A DNA stretch of 64,000 bases from Bacillota bacterium (GCA_023421075.1 JAEZUM010000040.1:53579-117578), one strand, 5' to 3'; shown: positions 1 through 8,818, counted from the stretch's first letter. Notes: generated by a model from the letters alone, not told the origin. Numbers and translations: made by a program.

Positions 1-147
1 GTAGCAGAGAGCGGTATTCGCAGCGCTGAGGATATCTCGATGTTATGTGAGGCAGGGGTCGATGCCGTTTTGATCGGTGAGACTTTAATGCGAAGTAAGA
101 ATAAGAAAGAAGAATTGGCAAAGCTCCGAAGCTATATCCAGATTTAA
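1..147 (+). CDS. trpC: Indole-3-glycerol phosphate synthase, C-terminal fragment
   Basis: Only the last 48 codons are inside the window; the 5' part lies upstream. The visible end reads VAESGIRSAEDI, then VDAVLIGETLMRS and a lysine-rich tail, which is the usual end of the TrpC (beta/alpha)8 barrel, where the glycine-rich segments bind the substrate phosphate. The enzyme closes the indole ring of CdRP in tryptophan synthesis. trpF follows after 87 bases, so this is the upstream member of the trp operon seen here. The identification rests on the C-terminal motif and on gene context. Confidence 0.88.
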   Translation, partial: VAESGIRSAEDISMLCEAGVDAVLIGETLMRSKNKKEELAKLRSYIQI

Positions 148-234
148 TCATAGGTATAATAGAGCAATGAACCAATGGCAAGATTCGTCCGGGTGTGGTG
201 ATGGAATACATTCTCATGGAAGGGGGAAGTTAAA

Positions 235-855
235 ATGACTAAGATCAAAATCTGTGGTATATCCAGAAAGCAGGATATCTTGGCAGTTAATGAAGCAATG
301 CCGGATTATATCGGCTTTGTATTTGCCAAGAGCAGAAGGCAGATCAGTGATGAGACTGCCGATGAGCTGAAAAGGCTGCTTTGTCCAAAAATATTATCCG
401 TCGGAGTGTTCGTGAATGAGAATATAGAGCGAATCAATTCCTTGTGTGAAAGAGGAATTATTGATCTGGTACAGCTGCACGGTGATGAGACTATTTCTTA
501 TATTCTTCAGCTGAAAGACCGAATTACGAAACCGGTAATTAAGGCGGTACGGGTATCGGGAAGCGAAGTGTTGAACGATAGTATGACAATTCCATGTGAC
601 TATCTGCTCCTGGATACATATCATAAGGAGCACTACGGCGGTACCGGAGAACGCTTTGATTGGTCTGTAATCCCACAAATGAACAAGCCCTATTTCTTGG
701 CCGGAGGCATCGACAGAGACAATGTTTTAGATGCGATCAACCATCAAAAGCCATACTGTGTGGATGTCAGCAGTGCGGTTGAGACGGAAGGCTTTAAGGA
801 TGAGTTTAAGATAAAGGAGCTTGTAAAGCTGGTAAGGCAGCACCAACAAATCTAG
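235..855 (+). CDS. trpF: Phosphoribosylanthranilate isomerase
   Basis: The 206-residue product has the normal length for a single-domain TrpF. It begins MTKIKICGI, which places the catalytic cysteine at residue 7, and later has LLLDTYH followed by GGTGERFDW, which carries the general acid aspartate and the phosphate-binding glycines. The C-terminal segment FLAGGID and VDVSSAVET also fits the family. It converts N-(5-phosphoribosyl)anthranilate to CdRP. The ATG is preceded by GGAAGGGGGAAG. It lies between trpC and trpB in the same direction. Confidence 0.95.
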   Translation: MTKIKICGISRKQDILAVNEAMPDYIGFVFAKSRRQISDETADELKRLLCPKILSVGVFVNENIERINSLCERGIIDLVQLHGDETISYILQLKDRITKPVIKAVRVSGSEVLNDSMTIPCDYLLLDTYHKEHYGGTGERFDWSVIPQMNKPYFLAGGIDRDNVLDAINHQKPYCVDVSSAVETEGFKDEFKIKELVKLVRQHQQI

Positions 856-919
856 ATGTAAGAAAGATATTAGTGTGCTGCTACCTAGTTAAGTATTAGC
901 GGCAGAATGGAGGATTACT

Positions 920-2101
920 ATGAAGGGAAGATTTGGAGTTCATGGAGGTCAATATATACCGGAGACATTGATGAACGCGGTCATTGAACTGGAAGAGGCG
1001 TATCGACATTATCAAGCGGATCCCGAGTTTAATCGAGAGCTGGATGATTTACTAAAGAATTATGCGGGCAGACCATCTTTACTATATTATGCAAGGAAAA
1101 TGAGTGAGGATCTGGGTGGTGCTAAGATCTATCTGAAACGAGAAGATCTGAACCACACCGGATCCCATAAAATCAACAATGTATTAGGACAGGTGCTTCT
1201 GGCTAAGAAGATGGGTAAGACCAGAGTGATTGCGGAGACAGGTGCAGGACAACACGGTGTTGCAACCGCTACAGCGGCGGCACTCTTGGGTCTGGAGTGC
1301 GAGATATTCATGGGTAAAGAGGATACAGAGCGTCAGGCACTGAATGTATTTCGTATGGAATTATTGGGAGCAAAGGTTCATGCGGTTACCAGCGGGACAC
1401 AGACTCTGAAGGATGCTGTAAATGAGACCCTTCGGGAATGGACCAAGAGAGTACAGGATACTCATTACGTTCTTGGTTCTGTTATGGGACCTCACCCATT
1501 TCCGACGATTGTACGTGATTTTCAGAGCATAATCGGGAAGGAGGTTAAGGAGCAGCTGATGCAATTGGAAGGGAAGCTTCCGGATGCTGTTCTGGCTTGT
1601 GTGGGTGGAGGAAGCAATGCGATGGGCTTGTTCTATGAATTTATCCGGGACGCCGGAGTTCGTCTGATCGGATGTGAAGCAGCGGGGCTGGGAGCGGATA
1701 CGGATAAAACCGCAGCGACGATAACGACTGGTTCGATTGGTATCTTCCACGGGATGAAATCATATTTCTGTCAGGATGAATATGGTCAAATAGCACCGGT
1801 ATATTCGATCTCTGCCGGTCTTGATTACCCGGGCATCGGACCCGAGCATGCCAACCTTCATGATACACATAGAGCGGAATATGTAGCGATTACCGATCGT
1901 GAAGCAGTGGATGCCTTTGAATACCTCTCAAGAACCGAGGGCATCATCCCGGCGATTGAAAGTGCTCATGCGGTTGCGTATGCAAGAAAGCTTGCGCCTA
2001 GCATGGGAAAAGATCAGATTCTTGTCATTAATCTATCCGGAAGAGGGGATAAAGATGTGGCAGCAATCGCAAGATACAGGGGGGTACAACTTTATGAATA
2101 G
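920..2101 (+). CDS. trpB: Tryptophan synthase beta chain
   Basis: The 393-residue product is a full-length TrpB of the common TrpB1 type. It has the PLP lysine at K84 in NHTGSHKINN, the catalytic glutamate region ETGAGQHG, and the PLP phosphate loop GGGSNAMG. It condenses indole with serine to give tryptophan and works as an alpha2beta2 complex with TrpA. The start is supported by GGAGGATTACTATG. The last 8 bases overlap trpA, which is typical of translational coupling of the two subunits. Confidence 0.97.
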   Translation: MKGRFGVHGGQYIPETLMNAVIELEEAYRHYQADPEFNRELDDLLKNYAGRPSLLYYARKMSEDLGGAKIYLKREDLNHTGSHKINNVLGQVLLAKKMGKTRVIAETGAGQHGVATATAAALLGLECEIFMGKEDTERQALNVFRMELLGAKVHAVTSGTQTLKDAVNETLREWTKRVQDTHYVLGSVMGPHPFPTIVRDFQSIIGKEVKEQLMQLEGKLPDAVLACVGGGSNAMGLFYEFIRDAGVRLIGCEAAGLGADTDKTAATITTGSIGIFHGMKSYFCQDEYGQIAPVYSISAGLDYPGIGPEHANLHDTHRAEYVAITDREAVDAFEYLSRTEGIIPAIESAHAVAYARKLAPSMGKDQILVINLSGRGDKDVAAIARYRGVQLYE

Positions 2102-2873
2102 AATAGAGACAATTTTTAAAGATAATAAGGCCTTTATCCCGTTCGTGACTGCCGGTGATCCATCACTTGCTGTTACTAAGGAGCTAATTTTCTGTATGGA
2201 GAAGGCAGGAGCGGATCTGATTGAATTAGGAATCCCTTTCTCAGACCCGGTAGCAGAGGGTCCTGTGATTCAGGCGGCAGATGACAGAGCTTTATCGAAT
2301 GGCGCAACAACGGATAAGATTTTCACAATGCTTGAGGAGCTACGTAAGGAAAGTGATGTGCCTCTGGCCTTTATGACCTATATTAATCCAATCTATACCT
2401 ATGGTGTAGAACGCTTTATGCAACAATGCAGCAAGGTTCGTATTGATGCGATCATTGTACCGGATATGCCTTTTGAGGAGAAGAATGAGCTTAAGCCTTA
2501 CAGTGATCAATATGGTATTACTTTAGTATCGATGATCGCACCGACATCAATGGATCGTATAGCAATGATCGCAAAAGAGGCGGAGGGCTTCCTTTACTGT
2601 GTATCCTCAATGGGGGTAACGGGAGTTAGAAATGATCTGGGATCTGATATTGTCTCGATGATTAAGCAGGCGAAGGTGAGTAAGGATATTCCCTGTGCTA
2701 TCGGTTTTGGCATTTCAACGCCGGAACAAGCAAAAGGGATGGCAAGTCTTGCGGACGGGGTTATCGTTGGCAGCGCAATTGTTAAAATCATCAGTGAATA
2801 TGGAGAAAACAGCCTTCCCTACGTGGAAGACTACGTGCGTAGAATGAAGGAGGCTTGTCTCTCATGTCAGTAA
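2094..2873 (+). CDS. trpA: Tryptophan synthase alpha chain
   Basis: The 259-residue product starts at the ATG that overlaps the trpB stop and follows an AGGGGGG ribosome site; the reading frame stays open further upstream but that part is the trpB shadow. It cleaves indole-3-glycerol phosphate to indole. The catalytic glutamate is E44 in IELGIPFSDP. At the position of the second catalytic acid (D60 in E. coli) this protein has E55, in PVAEGPVIQ, a conservative change. The C-terminal GFGIS and DGVIVGSAIV motifs bind the substrate phosphate. It overlaps the next gene by 10 bases. Confidence 0.95.
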   Translation: MNRIETIFKDNKAFIPFVTAGDPSLAVTKELIFCMEKAGADLIELGIPFSDPVAEGPVIQAADDRALSNGATTDKIFTMLEELRKESDVPLAFMTYINPIYTYGVERFMQQCSKVRIDAIIVPDMPFEEKNELKPYSDQYGITLVSMIAPTSMDRIAMIAKEAEGFLYCVSSMGVTGVRNDLGSDIVSMIKQAKVSKDIPCAIGFGISTPEQAKGMASLADGVIVGSAIVKIISEYGENSLPYVEDYVRRMKEACLSCQ

Positions 2874-3895
2874 ATGTAAATGACATATTACAAAAACTGA
2901 ATGCAGGACAGGAATTGTCAGCAGCAGAAGCGTATGCTATGATATCAGCGATTCAGGCTGACCGTATGACCGATGTCCAAATTATGAGCTTCCAGGTAGC
3001 CTTATTAATGAAGGGTCCAACGATTAATGAAATATCAGCAATTGCCAAAGCAATGAGGGAATATTGTATTCAAGTAACGCCGAAGGTGGAAGGGGAGCTT
3101 ATGGATACCTGCGGAACCGGAGGAGGCCGAAGTACCTTTAATATTTCTACTGCTGTTGCTTTTGTTGCTGCTGCAGCAGGGATTAAGGTAGCCAAGACAG
3201 GTAGCAGGGGAAGTATGAACCTGTCAGGAAGTGCAGATGTTCTTGAGGCACTTGGAGTGCAGATTCATCAAACACGCAGCGGAGTGGAGAAGATGATAGA
3301 GGAGGTTGGAATTGCCTTTCTTTATGCTCCTTTATTCCATCCGGTGATGCAGAAGATGATTCATCCGGAACAGGAGATCGGGATTAAGACGATATTTTAT
3401 ACCATTATCGGTCCATTGATTAATCCCGCAAAGGCAACCCGTCATGTCATGGGAGTATATAAACCGGAGCTCCTGGATAAGGTTAGTCAGGTAGCTCTTG
3501 ATTTAAATTATACCCGAGCTTTGTTCGTGCATGGAGAAGATGGCATGGATGAAATTTCTTTATTGGGAAAAACCAGAATCAATGAACTAAAAAACGGATA
3601 TATTACCAGCTACGACTTGATCCCCGAGGATCTGGGTTTCTCTCGCTGCAGACCGAATGATATCATTACCGGAACACCGGAAGCCAATGCGGTTATGATT
3701 AAGGATGTTTTCTCCGGTAAGAATAAAGGACCTCGCCGGCAGGCAGTACTTCTCAATGCAGCCGGTGCCCTTATGATGGGAGACAAGGCGGACAGCCTAA
3801 AACAAGGAGCTAAACTGGCTGCTGAGATAATCGACAGTGGTTTGGCTCAGAATAAGTTAAATGAGCTGATCGAAGCTTCTCATTCATATAAGTAG
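2864..3895 (+). CDS. trpD: Divergent anthranilate phosphoribosyltransferase-like protein (TrpD family)
   Basis: The 343-residue product belongs to the TrpD/nucleoside phosphorylase fold. The ATG at 2864 is chosen because AAGGAGG lies 10 bases before it; an in-frame TTG at 2855 is too close. TFNIST (91-96), GSADVLEALG and the metal-binding DE pair (229-230) are conserved. However GTGGD is GTGGG (84-88), the usual KHGNR is KTGSR (111-115), and the anthranilate-contacting arginine in the GIRT segment is K175. It sits at the 3' end of the operon, after trpA, not before trpC. Either it is the only TrpD and is divergent, or a normal trpD lies upstream of the window and this is a paralogue with another substrate. 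Confidence 0.8.
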   Translation: MSVNVNDILQKLNAGQELSAAEAYAMISAIQADRMTDVQIMSFQVALLMKGPTINEISAIAKAMREYCIQVTPKVEGELMDTCGTGGGRSTFNISTAVAFVAAAAGIKVAKTGSRGSMNLSGSADVLEALGVQIHQTRSGVEKMIEEVGIAFLYAPLFHPVMQKMIHPEQEIGIKTIFYTIIGPLINPAKATRHVMGVYKPELLDKVSQVALDLNYTRALFVHGEDGMDEISLLGKTRINELKNGYITSYDLIPEDLGFSRCRPNDIITGTPEANAVMIKDVFSGKNKGPRRQAVLLNAAGALMMGDKADSLKQGAKLAAEIIDSGLAQNKLNELIEASHSYK

Positions 3896-3959
3896 CTTTT
3901 CATAGGGATTTACAATACCACTATATAGCAAAAAAGGAACAGCAAAGCGCTCCATTGGG

Positions 3960-3968
3960 TGATATAAT
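3960..3968 (+). promoter_or_regulatory. Extended -10 promoter for the AraC-type gene
   Basis: TGATATAAT is a perfect TGN extended -10 box, 35 bases before the GTG start of the next gene. No good -35 box is seen. Between the trp operon and this box there is no clear terminator. Confidence 0.4.
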
Positions 3969-4003
3969 ATACTTACCGTACGGGAGAAAGGAAGGGTAAT
4001 CGA

Positions 4004-4897
4004 GTGAATTATCGTGATGACATAAGCCGCTGTATTGAATATATTGAAGAGCATATCAAAGAGAATATTACTGCTGTGGATATCGCGGAAAGGGCAGGAT
4101 ATTCGTTGTACCATTTTTGCAGGGTATTCAATATATGTATAGGGCAACCCTTAATGGAATACGTCCGAAGCAGGAGATTATCCCTGGCGCGCATGGATTT
4201 GCTGAAGGACACCAAAATTCTTACTGTTGCATTAGATTATGGCTTTGAGACTGCCAGTGGCTTTTCGAAAGCATTTCGAAATGAATTCGGTTATAGTCCG
4301 ACCTGGTACATTGCAAGAATGAGGAATTATACTATGGTTGATCGATTTGCTAATATAGGAGGGTATTTAATGAAACCTGAAATTGTAACAAAGGAAGCCT
4401 TTAAAGTTGCCGGATATGGTATAAAAACGAATATCGCAAGCGGCTTTACCAAAGACATTGCTGCTTATTGGGAGAACTACGAGGGTGAGAATCTCGAAAG
4501 TAAGCTATATCTGCAGCTTAATCCGCCAAAGCACGGGGAAGTATGTATGTGTGTCCCTTCTGATGACAATGGTGATATGATATACTTACTGGGTGTGATT
4601 GTTGAGGATTTTACGAAGGTGACCGGTGATATGATAACTCTTGAGGTTCCGGAAGCGAATTATGCGGTATTTACTACTTTGCCGGTGGATACCAGTGACA
4701 AGAACAAAAACGGTGATTCTGAGTTTTCAGAAGCAATTAAAGCTACCTGGAAATATATTTTTGAAGAGTGGTTCCCGGGTAGTGGTTATTTTTACGCCGA
4801 AGGGAAATTAGACTTTGAATATTATGATGAGCGTTGTCATTCCAGATCGGATACGGTGATGGAAATCTATGTTCCGATCATCAAAAAAGAATTATAA
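4004..4897 (+). CDS. AraC-family regulator with GyrI-like effector domain
   Basis: The 297-residue protein has an N-terminal pair of AraC helix-turn-helices (about residues 5-105, with AERAGYSLYHFCRVF and the second helix ending GYSPTWY) and a C-terminal GyrI-like/effector-binding domain starting near KPEIVTKEAFKVAGYG. Such fusions (Rob, SoxS-related and drug-sensing types) bind hydrophobic compounds through the C-terminal domain and activate efflux or stress genes. The start is GTG, with GAAAGGAAGGG before it. The ligand is unknown. It is a single gene, with the MerR/TipAS regulator next. Confidence 0.9.
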   Translation: MNYRDDISRCIEYIEEHIKENITAVDIAERAGYSLYHFCRVFNICIGQPLMEYVRSRRLSLARMDLLKDTKILTVALDYGFETASGFSKAFRNEFGYSPTWYIARMRNYTMVDRFANIGGYLMKPEIVTKEAFKVAGYGIKTNIASGFTKDIAAYWENYEGENLESKLYLQLNPPKHGEVCMCVPSDDNGDMIYLLGVIVEDFTKVTGDMITLEVPEANYAVFTTLPVDTSDKNKNGDSEFSEAIKATWKYIFEEWFPGSGYFYAEGKLDFEYYDERCHSRSDTVMEIYVPIIKKEL

Positions 4898-4956
4898 TAC
4901 TAAAACAGTTCTTCTGACTTCATGAATAGTAATTCTGTGCAAGCCTGAAATTAAGA

Positions 4957-5007
4957 ACCACGAATTTACCTTGCAACCACGAATTTAATGGGTGAATCAC
5001 GAATTAA
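4957..5007 (+). repeat. Three direct repeats, 12 bases each, in the leader of the MerR gene
   Basis: ACCACGAATTTA occurs at 4957-4968 and 4976-4987, and a variant ATCACGAATTAA at 4996-5007. The spacings of 19 and 20 bases are about two helical turns, so a protein could bind all three on one face. They lie just upstream of the MerR gene promoter. Their function is not known. Confidence 0.6.
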
Positions 5008-5040
5008 CTATTTTTATTTTATAATTTTTTAAAAAGATGC

Positions 5041-5071
5041 TTGACATTGACGTAACGTAAAGGTGTAGACT
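5041..5071 (+). promoter_or_regulatory. MerR-type promoter with 19-base spacer and operator
   Basis: TTGACA (5041-5046) and TAGACT (5066-5071) are separated by 19 bases, the over-long spacing that MerR-family proteins correct by bending DNA. The spacer holds an imperfect dyad, ACATTGACGT-A-ACGTAAAGGT (5044-5064), the typical operator position. The regulator gene starts 23 bases downstream, so autoregulation is likely. Confidence 0.7.
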
Positions 5072-5093
5072 CTGTTTGTAAGGAGGTTACAAC

Positions 5094-5852
5094 ATGGAAT
5101 ATACAGTGCAGAAATTAAGCCAAATGGCAGGAATCAGTACCAGAACGCTTCGGTATTATGATGAAATTGGTATCTTAAAGCCGGCAAGAATCAATTCATC
5201 CGGTTATCGAATCTATGGGCAGACGGAGGTTGATCGACTTCAGCAGATCATGCTGTATCGAGAAATGGGGGTAAATCTGGAGATTATACAGGATATCCTT
5301 AGTTCCAAGACCTTTGATGAGTTGGCAGCACTTAAGGATCATCTGGTGAAGCTCCTTGCACAGAGACAACAAATTGATATGCTGATTACCAATGTCGAGA
5401 AGACCATTGAAAGTCGGGAAGGAAGAAGAACAATGAAAGACAACGAAAAATTTGAAGGATTTAAAAAGAAATTAGTGGAAGATAACGAAAAGAAATACGG
5501 TCAGGAAATAAGAGAGAAGTATGGTGAAGAGGCTGTAAAAGCATCCAATGCGAAAATGATGAACATGACCGAGGCACAGTATGAGGAATTCGAGAAGCTG
5601 GGCCAGGAAGTACTGGATACACTGGAGATGGCATTTGCTACGGGCGATCCCGCCGGAGAGTTAGGTCAGAAAACAGCGGATTTACATCGCCAATGGTTAA
5701 GCTATACCTGGGGCAGCTATAGTAAAGAAGCACACGCCGGGTTAGCTCAGATGTACGTGGATGATGAGCGGTTTACTGCCTTCTATGATAAGAAGAAGCC
5801 TGGATTAGCAGTATTCCTTCGTGATGCAATTCACATTTATACAGGTAAATAA
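5094..5852 (+). CDS. MerR-family regulator with TipAS antibiotic-binding domain
   Basis: The 252-residue protein begins with a MerR winged helix (YTVQKLSQMAGISTRTLRYYDEIG split over residues 3-26, then GYRIYG), followed by a dimerisation coiled coil (about 75-110) and a C-terminal TipAS domain (about 130-250). TipAL of Streptomyces binds thiopeptide antibiotics in this domain and activates its own promoter; the same fold is common in Firmicutes as a drug or stress sensor. AAGGAGG lies before the ATG. No efflux gene is adjacent in the same direction, so its only obvious target here is itself. Confidence 0.9.
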   Translation: MEYTVQKLSQMAGISTRTLRYYDEIGILKPARINSSGYRIYGQTEVDRLQQIMLYREMGVNLEIIQDILSSKTFDELAALKDHLVKLLAQRQQIDMLITNVEKTIESREGRRTMKDNEKFEGFKKKLVEDNEKKYGQEIREKYGEEAVKASNAKMMNMTEAQYEEFEKLGQEVLDTLEMAFATGDPAGELGQKTADLHRQWLSYTWGSYSKEAHAGLAQMYVDDERFTAFYDKKKPGLAVFLRDAIHIYTGK

Positions 5853-5929
5853 CAGTATCCTCTTCTTCGTGTAAAGGAGGAAAGGGTATTAACAGAATCT
5901 CATGGTATTGATGAATAATGAATAATCGG

Positions 5930-5996
5930 TTAAGAAGAGGGCAATGATTTCCCGTCATATCATTTATGAGGGAGGTCATTGCTTCTCTTTATTAAC
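5930..5996 (+). terminator. Long hairpin after the MerR gene
   Basis: GTTAA-GAAGAG-GGCAATGA on the left pairs imperfectly with TCATTGC-TTCTC-TTTATTAAC on the right across a loop of about 20 bases. There is only a short T-run, so it is a weak terminator or a different structured element. The rest of the space from 5853 to 6252 shows only the promoter noted at 6146. Confidence 0.4.
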
Positions 5997-6145
5997 ACGT
6001 AAGCATATGTGAGATGTCTTAGTTTGTTCCGATTTATCGCGTGCTGATTAATGTGTGAACATTCTATTGTTTTTTCGGATGATTATTAGACAAAAAATGC
6101 TTATTTATTTTGTTATTAATTATACTTTTATCCCTGCAGTTATCT

Positions 6146-6154
6146 TGGTATAAT
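6146..6154 (+). promoter_or_regulatory. Extended -10 promoter for the antiporter operon
   Basis: TGGTATAAT is a TGN extended -10 box, 98 bases before the antiporter start. The -35 region is weak. Confidence 0.4.
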
Positions 6155-6252
6155 AATGAAGATTGGGTAAAGATTAGTTTAAACACGCTATCTTTATGGT
6201 AAGCCGCCTTTGAGAGACTAGAACACATCAATACGATTATGGAGGATATATC

Positions 6253-7428
6253 ATGTTAACCAGCCTTGCTTATATATTTCTATTAGGATTATTACTGGGA
6301 TCCATATTTCAGAAATTAAAACTACCAAGTCTTCTGGGAATGTTGCTTACCGGAATGCTCCTAAGCCCTTATGCATTGAATCTACTGGATGATAAGATAT
6401 TATCCATCTCAGGGGAGTTAAGACAACTGGCACTGGTAATCATTTTGACAAGAGCCGGATTATCTCTTGATCTATCGGATCTAAAAAAAGTCGGCAGACC
6501 GGCAATTCTGATGTGTTTTGTCCCGGCCTGTTTTGAGATGGCCGGAGTTATTATACTAGCACCCATTCTTCTTAAGGTATCAATACTGGAAGCGGCGATT
6601 ATGGGGGCTGTTATAGCGGCGGTCTCTCCGGCTGTTATCGTACCGAGAATGATTAAGCTGATGGAAGAGGGTTATGGTACAAAAAACAGTATACCAAGCC
6701 TTATTCTGGCAGGAGCTTCCGTGGATGATGTTTTTGTTATCGTAGTTTTTACTGCTCTAACCTCACTTGCACTGGGGAAAGGGGTAGAAGCCTATGACTT
6801 TCTACGTATTCCGATCTCGATTCTGGTCGGTATTATGGTAGGAATCGTTATCGGTTATATCCTGTACCGATTTTTTCAAAGATTTCATCTTCGTGATTCC
6901 GCCAAAGTTATTATTTTACTTGGATTTAGTTTTTTATTAATAGAGTTTGAGAAGCGATTTGGTGATTTTATACCGATTTCGGGTCTGATTGCAATCATGA
7001 GTCTGGCAGCAACGTTGTATAAGACAAATGGGTTGTTAGCAAAGAGACTATCTGATAAATTCAACCGGCTTTGGGTAGCAGCAGAGATTCTGTTATTCGT
7101 ACTGGTAGGAGCAACCGTTAACCTTCAATATGCTTTGACGGCTGGGTTGATATCACTAGTTGTTATTCTATTTGCTCTTTTGTTTCGTGTGGCGGGAGTC
7201 TATATCTGCCTGTTGAGAACAAAGCTGAAGAAAAAGGAGCGTTTTTTCTGCATGTTGGCATATACTCCGAAAGCAACCGTACAGGCTGCGATCGGCGCAA
7301 TACCGTTATCTATGGGGTTAGCCTGTGGTGATAAAGTACTTACGGTAGCGGTGCTGTCAATCATCGTTACGGCTCCGTTCGGGGCCTTTCTGATCGACAA
7401 AACCTATCGCAGGTTACTTGACAGATAG
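6253..7428 (+). CDS. Cation:proton antiporter (CPA family)
   Basis: The 391-residue protein is almost wholly hydrophobic, with about 11-12 membrane segments and the Na+/H+ exchanger fold. The sequence SLDLSDLKK in the fourth to fifth segments and the DD pair in GASVDDVFVIVVF (about residue 160) are the ion-binding region; the DD pair is typical of electrogenic CPA2-like members. There is no C-terminal regulatory domain. GGAGGATATATC precedes the ATG. A flavodoxin-family gene follows after 20 bases and is probably cotranscribed. The transported cation cannot be assigned. Confidence 0.88.
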   Translation: MLTSLAYIFLLGLLLGSIFQKLKLPSLLGMLLTGMLLSPYALNLLDDKILSISGELRQLALVIILTRAGLSLDLSDLKKVGRPAILMCFVPACFEMAGVIILAPILLKVSILEAAIMGAVIAAVSPAVIVPRMIKLMEEGYGTKNSIPSLILAGASVDDVFVIVVFTALTSLALGKGVEAYDFLRIPISILVGIMVGIVIGYILYRFFQRFHLRDSAKVIILLGFSFLLIEFEKRFGDFIPISGLIAIMSLAATLYKTNGLLAKRLSDKFNRLWVAAEILLFVLVGATVNLQYALTAGLISLVVILFALLFRVAGVYICLLRTKLKKKERFFCMLAYTPKATVQAAIGAIPLSMGLACGDKVLTVAVLSIIVTAPFGAFLIDKTYRRLLDR

Positions 7429-7448
7429 AATAAAGAGGAGGATTTCAC

Positions 7449-8159
7449 ATGAAAGTTACGGTAATTAACGGAAATGCAAGACATGGAAGCACCTGGAATT
7501 GTAAAGAGTTGTATTGTAAAGAATTATCTCGTTATGAGGAATTGGAAATCACTGAATTTGTGATGCCCAAGGATGCCCCGGACTTATGTGTGGGTTGTTT
7601 CAACTGTTTCTTTAAGGGGGAGCAGAACTGTCCTCATAGTGGGCAGATAAGTCCGATTGTAGAAGCGCTTGAGGCGGCGGACCTGATTATTATGACATCA
7701 CCGGTATATGCTATGGACATCACTGGCGGTTTGAAGGCTTTATTGGATCATTTATGTTTTCAATGGATGTCTCATCGGCCGAATGAGAAGATGTTTCATA
7801 AAGCAGCTCTGACCCTTGTTACGACTGCCGGTGCGGGATTGAAGCATACAACTAAGACGATGAAGAACAGCCTTTCCTTCTGGGGCGTGAAGAAGATTTA
7901 TTCCTTCCAGAAAGCAGTTTCGGCCATGCGTTGGGAGGATGTTAAGCCCGACAAGAAACAAAAAATTGAAAAGGCAATAGCCAAACAGGCTAAAAAGATA
8001 TATCGTACTGTACATAGCATTGAAGAAAAACCGTATCCCTTTATGAGAGGATTCCTATTTAAGATAATGTCCGGTATGCAGAAAGGTAATGATTGGAATC
8101 CCGTCGATCGAAGACATTGGGAAGAGAAGGGTTGGCTGAATGGAGTGAAGCCGTTCTGA
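7449..8159 (+). CDS. Flavodoxin-family NAD(P)H-dependent oxidoreductase
   Basis: The 236-residue protein starts with the FMN phosphate loop VINGNARHGSTWN, and has the TSPVY segment that contacts the flavin. A cysteine cluster, CVGCFNCFFKGEQNC (about residues 48-62), is like that of iron-sulfur flavoproteins or of flavodoxin-like quinone reductases, and might bind a cluster or form disulfides. GAGGAGG lies before the ATG and the antiporter gene ends 20 bases upstream. A hairpin shared with the convergent TetR gene closes the unit. Its substrate is unknown. Confidence 0.82.
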   Translation: MKVTVINGNARHGSTWNCKELYCKELSRYEELEITEFVMPKDAPDLCVGCFNCFFKGEQNCPHSGQISPIVEALEAADLIIMTSPVYAMDITGGLKALLDHLCFQWMSHRPNEKMFHKAALTLVTTAGAGLKHTTKTMKNSLSFWGVKKIYSFQKAVSAMRWEDVKPDKKQKIEKAIAKQAKKIYRTVHSIEEKPYPFMRGFLFKIMSGMQKGNDWNPVDRRHWEEKGWLNGVKPF

Positions 8160-8173
8160 TTAGTCAAAAATAA

Positions 8174-8204
8174 GTAGATATGCTTAGTCATTAAGCATAT
8201 CTAC
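8174..8204. terminator. Bidirectional hairpin between convergent genes
   Basis: A perfect 13-base stem (GTAGATATGCTTA and its complement) encloses the loop GTCAT. It lies between the flavodoxin-like gene (+) and the TetR gene (-), and contains the last codons and stop of the latter. There is no long T-run. Confidence 0.5.
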
Positions 8205-8789
8205 TATTGCTTTCACAGCTACGTCGGTCATAACATTATAATCAAGATATTCATGCTGATGATATACCATCTCATGAATGATGTTTTCTATGATGTCAAT
8301 TATTAAGTGCGCCTTTTCAAAAGCATGAGTAGGTTTGATATCATACGCTACCATAAATTCAACGATCTGATTGGCGACACTGGCTTGAAAACGACAGAAC
8401 AGTTCGCCAATTTCCTTGTCAGTATGGGAGAGAGCTTGCATCTCTTCATGAACATTCTTTGCCATGTTATGTGCCACGGTTAAATTCTTTATGATTTCTC
8501 TGATCACTCTTTCAATATCAAACGGTCTTTCTAACCCCTTTATTGCTTCGTACATTGGAGCGGTAATATTATTCTCATAGAGATCAATAACCTCCATAAA
8601 GATATCTTTTTTATCCTTAAAATAATTATATACGATTCCGGTGGATACTCCCGCAAGCTTGGCAATCTCAGCTGTATTGGTGTTATGATATCCCTTTTCG
8701 CAAAATAATTGATAGCCCGCGTCAATAATCTTTTTTCTTTTTTCGATCGAACGCTGCTGTTGTGGCTTTCGGATCTGTCCATTTCCCAT
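8184..8789 (-). CDS. TetR-family transcriptional regulator
   Basis: The 201-residue protein has the TetR helix-turn-helix near the N terminus (IIDAGYQLFCEKGYHNTN then IAKLAGVSTGIVYNYFKDK), followed by a variable ligand-binding domain with no known signature. The ATG at 8789 is used because AAGGAGG stands 9 bases before it; a TTG one codon upstream is less likely. It converges on the antiporter/flavodoxin pair and has its own promoter. Targets could include itself or the neighbouring genes. Confidence 0.9.
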   Translation of the reverse strand: MGNGQIRKPQQQRSIEKRKKIIDAGYQLFCEKGYHNTNTAEIAKLAGVSTGIVYNYFKDKKDIFMEVIDLYENNITAPMYEAIKGLERPFDIERVIREIIKNLTVAHNMAKNVHEEMQALSHTDKEIGELFCRFQASVANQIVEFMVAYDIKPTHAFEKAHLIIDIIENIIHEMVYHQHEYLDYNVMTDVAVKAIVDMLND

Positions 8790-8818
8790 CAAAAAACGCC
8801 TCCTTATACTTAATACTG

